In this document: positions 6,656 to 7,664 of the stretch, piece after piece
Position numbering within the stretch: the stretch's first letter is position 1
Layout: every line of letters begins with the position of its first letter
From: Planctomycetaceae bacterium
GTDB taxonomy: Bacteria > Planctomycetota > Planctomycetia > Pirellulales > Thermoguttaceae
Assembly: GCA_009783865.1 (NCBI GenBank)
Contig: WRCR01000177.1
Location: forward strand, 1-7,664
Reading direction: 5' to 3'
DNA: 7,664 nt
Made by a program: the position numbers and the translations under genes
The notes under the pieces: model-generated
What the model saw: the letters and a program-made list of their open reading frames with translations, nothing else
Told to the model about the DNA's origin: nothing
Database searches by the model: none

Positions 6656-7492
6656 ATGTTCACCCCTTATCAAAACACAGTTTCAATAGACCGGTATCAG
6701 TGCGGCATCAACTGTCCGCTGCTGGTCATTGCCGGTCCTTGCGCTTTGCAGGAAGAATACAATCGGAAAATTGCGGATACTCTTCTGCGGCTTAATAACG
6801 AGTTGCCGGTCAATATCGTTTTCAAAGGTTCTTTCGATAAGGCGAATCGTTCCAGTATTGATTCCCGGCGCGGTCCCGGTTTGGAAACAGGTCTGGCAAT
6901 GCTGAAGCAAATCAAGGAAGAAATCGGTCTGCCCGTTTGCACTGATATTCATGAAACTTCGCAGGCAGAACAGGTTGCCGAAGTTTGCGACTTGCTTCAG
7001 ATACCGGCGTTTCTTGCGCGGCAAACGGACTTGCTGACGGCGGCGGCAGTTGCAGCGCAGCGTTATAACAGGGCAGTGCATGTCAAGAAGGGACAATTCA
7101 TGTCGCCTTCTGAAATGCAGAACGTTGTTGCGAAAATGGAAGCGTCCGGCTGCCGAAATGTTTTGCTCGGAGAACGCGGAACCTTCTTCGGATACGGTCG
7201 GCTGGTGAATGATATGCAGTCGCTTGTGATAATGCGGCAGTTCGCACCGGTTGTTTTCGATGCAACGCACAGCGTTCAGGAACCTGCCGGTTTAGGAAAG
7301 ACGACCGGCGGCAATCGGGAAATGATTGAACCGCTTGCACGCGCAGCCGCTGCCGTTGGAATTGATGCGCTGTTTCTTGAAACGCATCCTGAACCGGAAA
7401 AATCGCCGAGTGATGGTCCCAACATGATACTGCTTGACAACCTCGAAGGATTTTTGAAACGGGTTATTAAAATCCGTGAAGCAGCGATGTGA
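6656..7492 (+). CDS. kdsA: 3-deoxy-8-phosphooctulonate synthase (Kdo-8-P synthase), metal-dependent class
   Basis: KdsA condenses phosphoenolpyruvate with D-arabinose 5-phosphate to Kdo-8-phosphate, the precursor of the Kdo sugar of the LPS inner core; it acts in the cytoplasm as a TIM-barrel tetramer. The 278-residue length is normal. Signatures: IAGPCAL (25-31), FKGSFDKANRSS (56-67), RGPGLE (72-77), TDIHE (96-100), QIPAFLARQTDLL (115-127), VKKGQFMSP (143-151), ERGTFFGY (173-180), FDATHSVQ (201-208), ETHPEPE (242-248) and SDGPN (252-256). Cys29, His205, Glu242 and Asp253 correspond to the four metal ligands of the Aquifex-type enzyme; the E. coli type has Asn instead of Cys. The frame stays open upstream to 6260, but that part overlaps the opposite gene and is not KdsA-like, so the ATG at 6656 is chosen; only a weak GGAA precedes it. 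No kdsB, kdsC or kdsD lies in the window. Confidence 0.96.
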   Translation: MFTPYQNTVSIDRYQCGINCPLLVIAGPCALQEEYNRKIADTLLRLNNELPVNIVFKGSFDKANRSSIDSRRGPGLETGLAMLKQIKEEIGLPVCTDIHETSQAEQVAEVCDLLQIPAFLARQTDLLTAAAVAAQRYNRAVHVKKGQFMSPSEMQNVVAKMEASGCRNVLLGERGTFFGYGRLVNDMQSLVIMRQFAPVVFDATHSVQEPAGLGKTTGGNREMIEPLARAAAAVGIDALFLETHPEPEKSPSDGPNMILLDNLEGFLKRVIKIREAAM

Positions 7493-7664
7493 TAATCGGC
7501 GCAACGGACTCTTTATCAAACGGTCAAAACTTCTGTTGAAATACGGTAAAATTACCGTTTAAGTGATGTTTAATGGTAAAGCATTTGAATTGCAATAAAT
7601 CAAGAACAGTAGTGAAACGTTTAATCGTCAAATCTTCTTCTTGTTTCGAGTGGCAAGGAATAAC
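7493..7664. other. Intergenic region downstream of kdsA
   Basis: These 172 bases are AT-rich and hold no convincing gene. They contain the palindrome at 7543-7558 and several ACGG-type words around it (near 7504, 7520 and 7544). A short frame starting with ATG at 7573 runs off the window edge, but it is too short to judge. Confidence 0.6.
7543..7558. terminator. Palindrome after kdsA, weak terminator or operator
   Basis: ACGGTAAAATTACCGT is almost a perfect palindrome (seven paired bases on each side, AA in the middle), 50 bases after the kdsA stop. As RNA it would fold into a stem of six pairs with an AAAU loop. It is followed by only TT and then AAGTG, so it lacks the T-run of a good intrinsic terminator. 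Its symmetry would equally suit a dimeric regulator of a gene to the right. Confidence 0.35.

Noticed and set aside
7573..7664. Frame beginning with ATG at 7573 and open to the right edge (30 codons)
   Set aside because: Too short to judge, no Shine-Dalgarno, and the residues show no recognisable motif; it may or may not be the start of a gene.
1..7664. Mobile elements, CRISPR arrays, tRNA or rRNA genes
   Set aside because: No transposase, integrase, regularly spaced repeat, cloverleaf-like or rRNA-like segment was found when reading both strands.

Overview
The window looks like a chromosomal segment of a Gram-negative-type bacterium. Evidence: a complete kdsA (Kdo synthesis for LPS), a polysaccharide flippase, and two proteins with clear Sec signal peptides. 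GC is moderate (judged by eye). Most starts lack a Shine-Dalgarno sequence. The secreted protein on the minus strand has a C-terminal layout that reminds me of secreted planctomycete proteins, and the pectate-lyase-like protein belongs to a type frequent in Planctomycetes, Lentisphaerae and Verrucomicrobia. A PVC-superphylum bacterium is therefore my best guess, but this rests on memory and was not tested by a search.

Layout. (1) 1-1005, minus strand: N-terminal 335 residues of a secreted pectate-lyase-superfamily (right-handed beta-helix) protein, cut by the left window edge. (2) 1006-1204: divergent intergenic region with a plausible sigma70-type promoter facing right and small stem-loops. 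(3) 1205-5327, plus strand: three closely spaced genes, probably one operon. They encode a PaaK/CapK-like adenylate-forming ligase, a KamA-family radical SAM/PLP aminomutase and a Wzx-like multi-pass oligosaccharide flippase. (4) 5329-6600, minus strand: an uncharacterised secreted protein with a C-terminal coiled coil; its stop codon lies one base from the flippase stop. (5) 6601-6655: a very compact divergent promoter region. (6) 6656-7492, plus strand: kdsA, with the residues of the metal-dependent class. (7) 7493-7664: intergenic, with one strong palindrome.

How the genes may work together. The shared theme is the cell envelope: Kdo synthesis, export of a lipid-linked glycan and two secreted proteins. 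The most interesting point is the ligase + lysine 2,3-aminomutase + flippase cluster. It suggests, without proving, that an acyl or beta-amino-acyl group (perhaps beta-lysine) is made, activated and placed on a glycan that the flippase exports. No glycosyltransferase or acyl/aminoacyl transferase is present in the window, so that pathway would need genes outside it. I found no tRNA, rRNA, CRISPR array, insertion sequence or phage gene.
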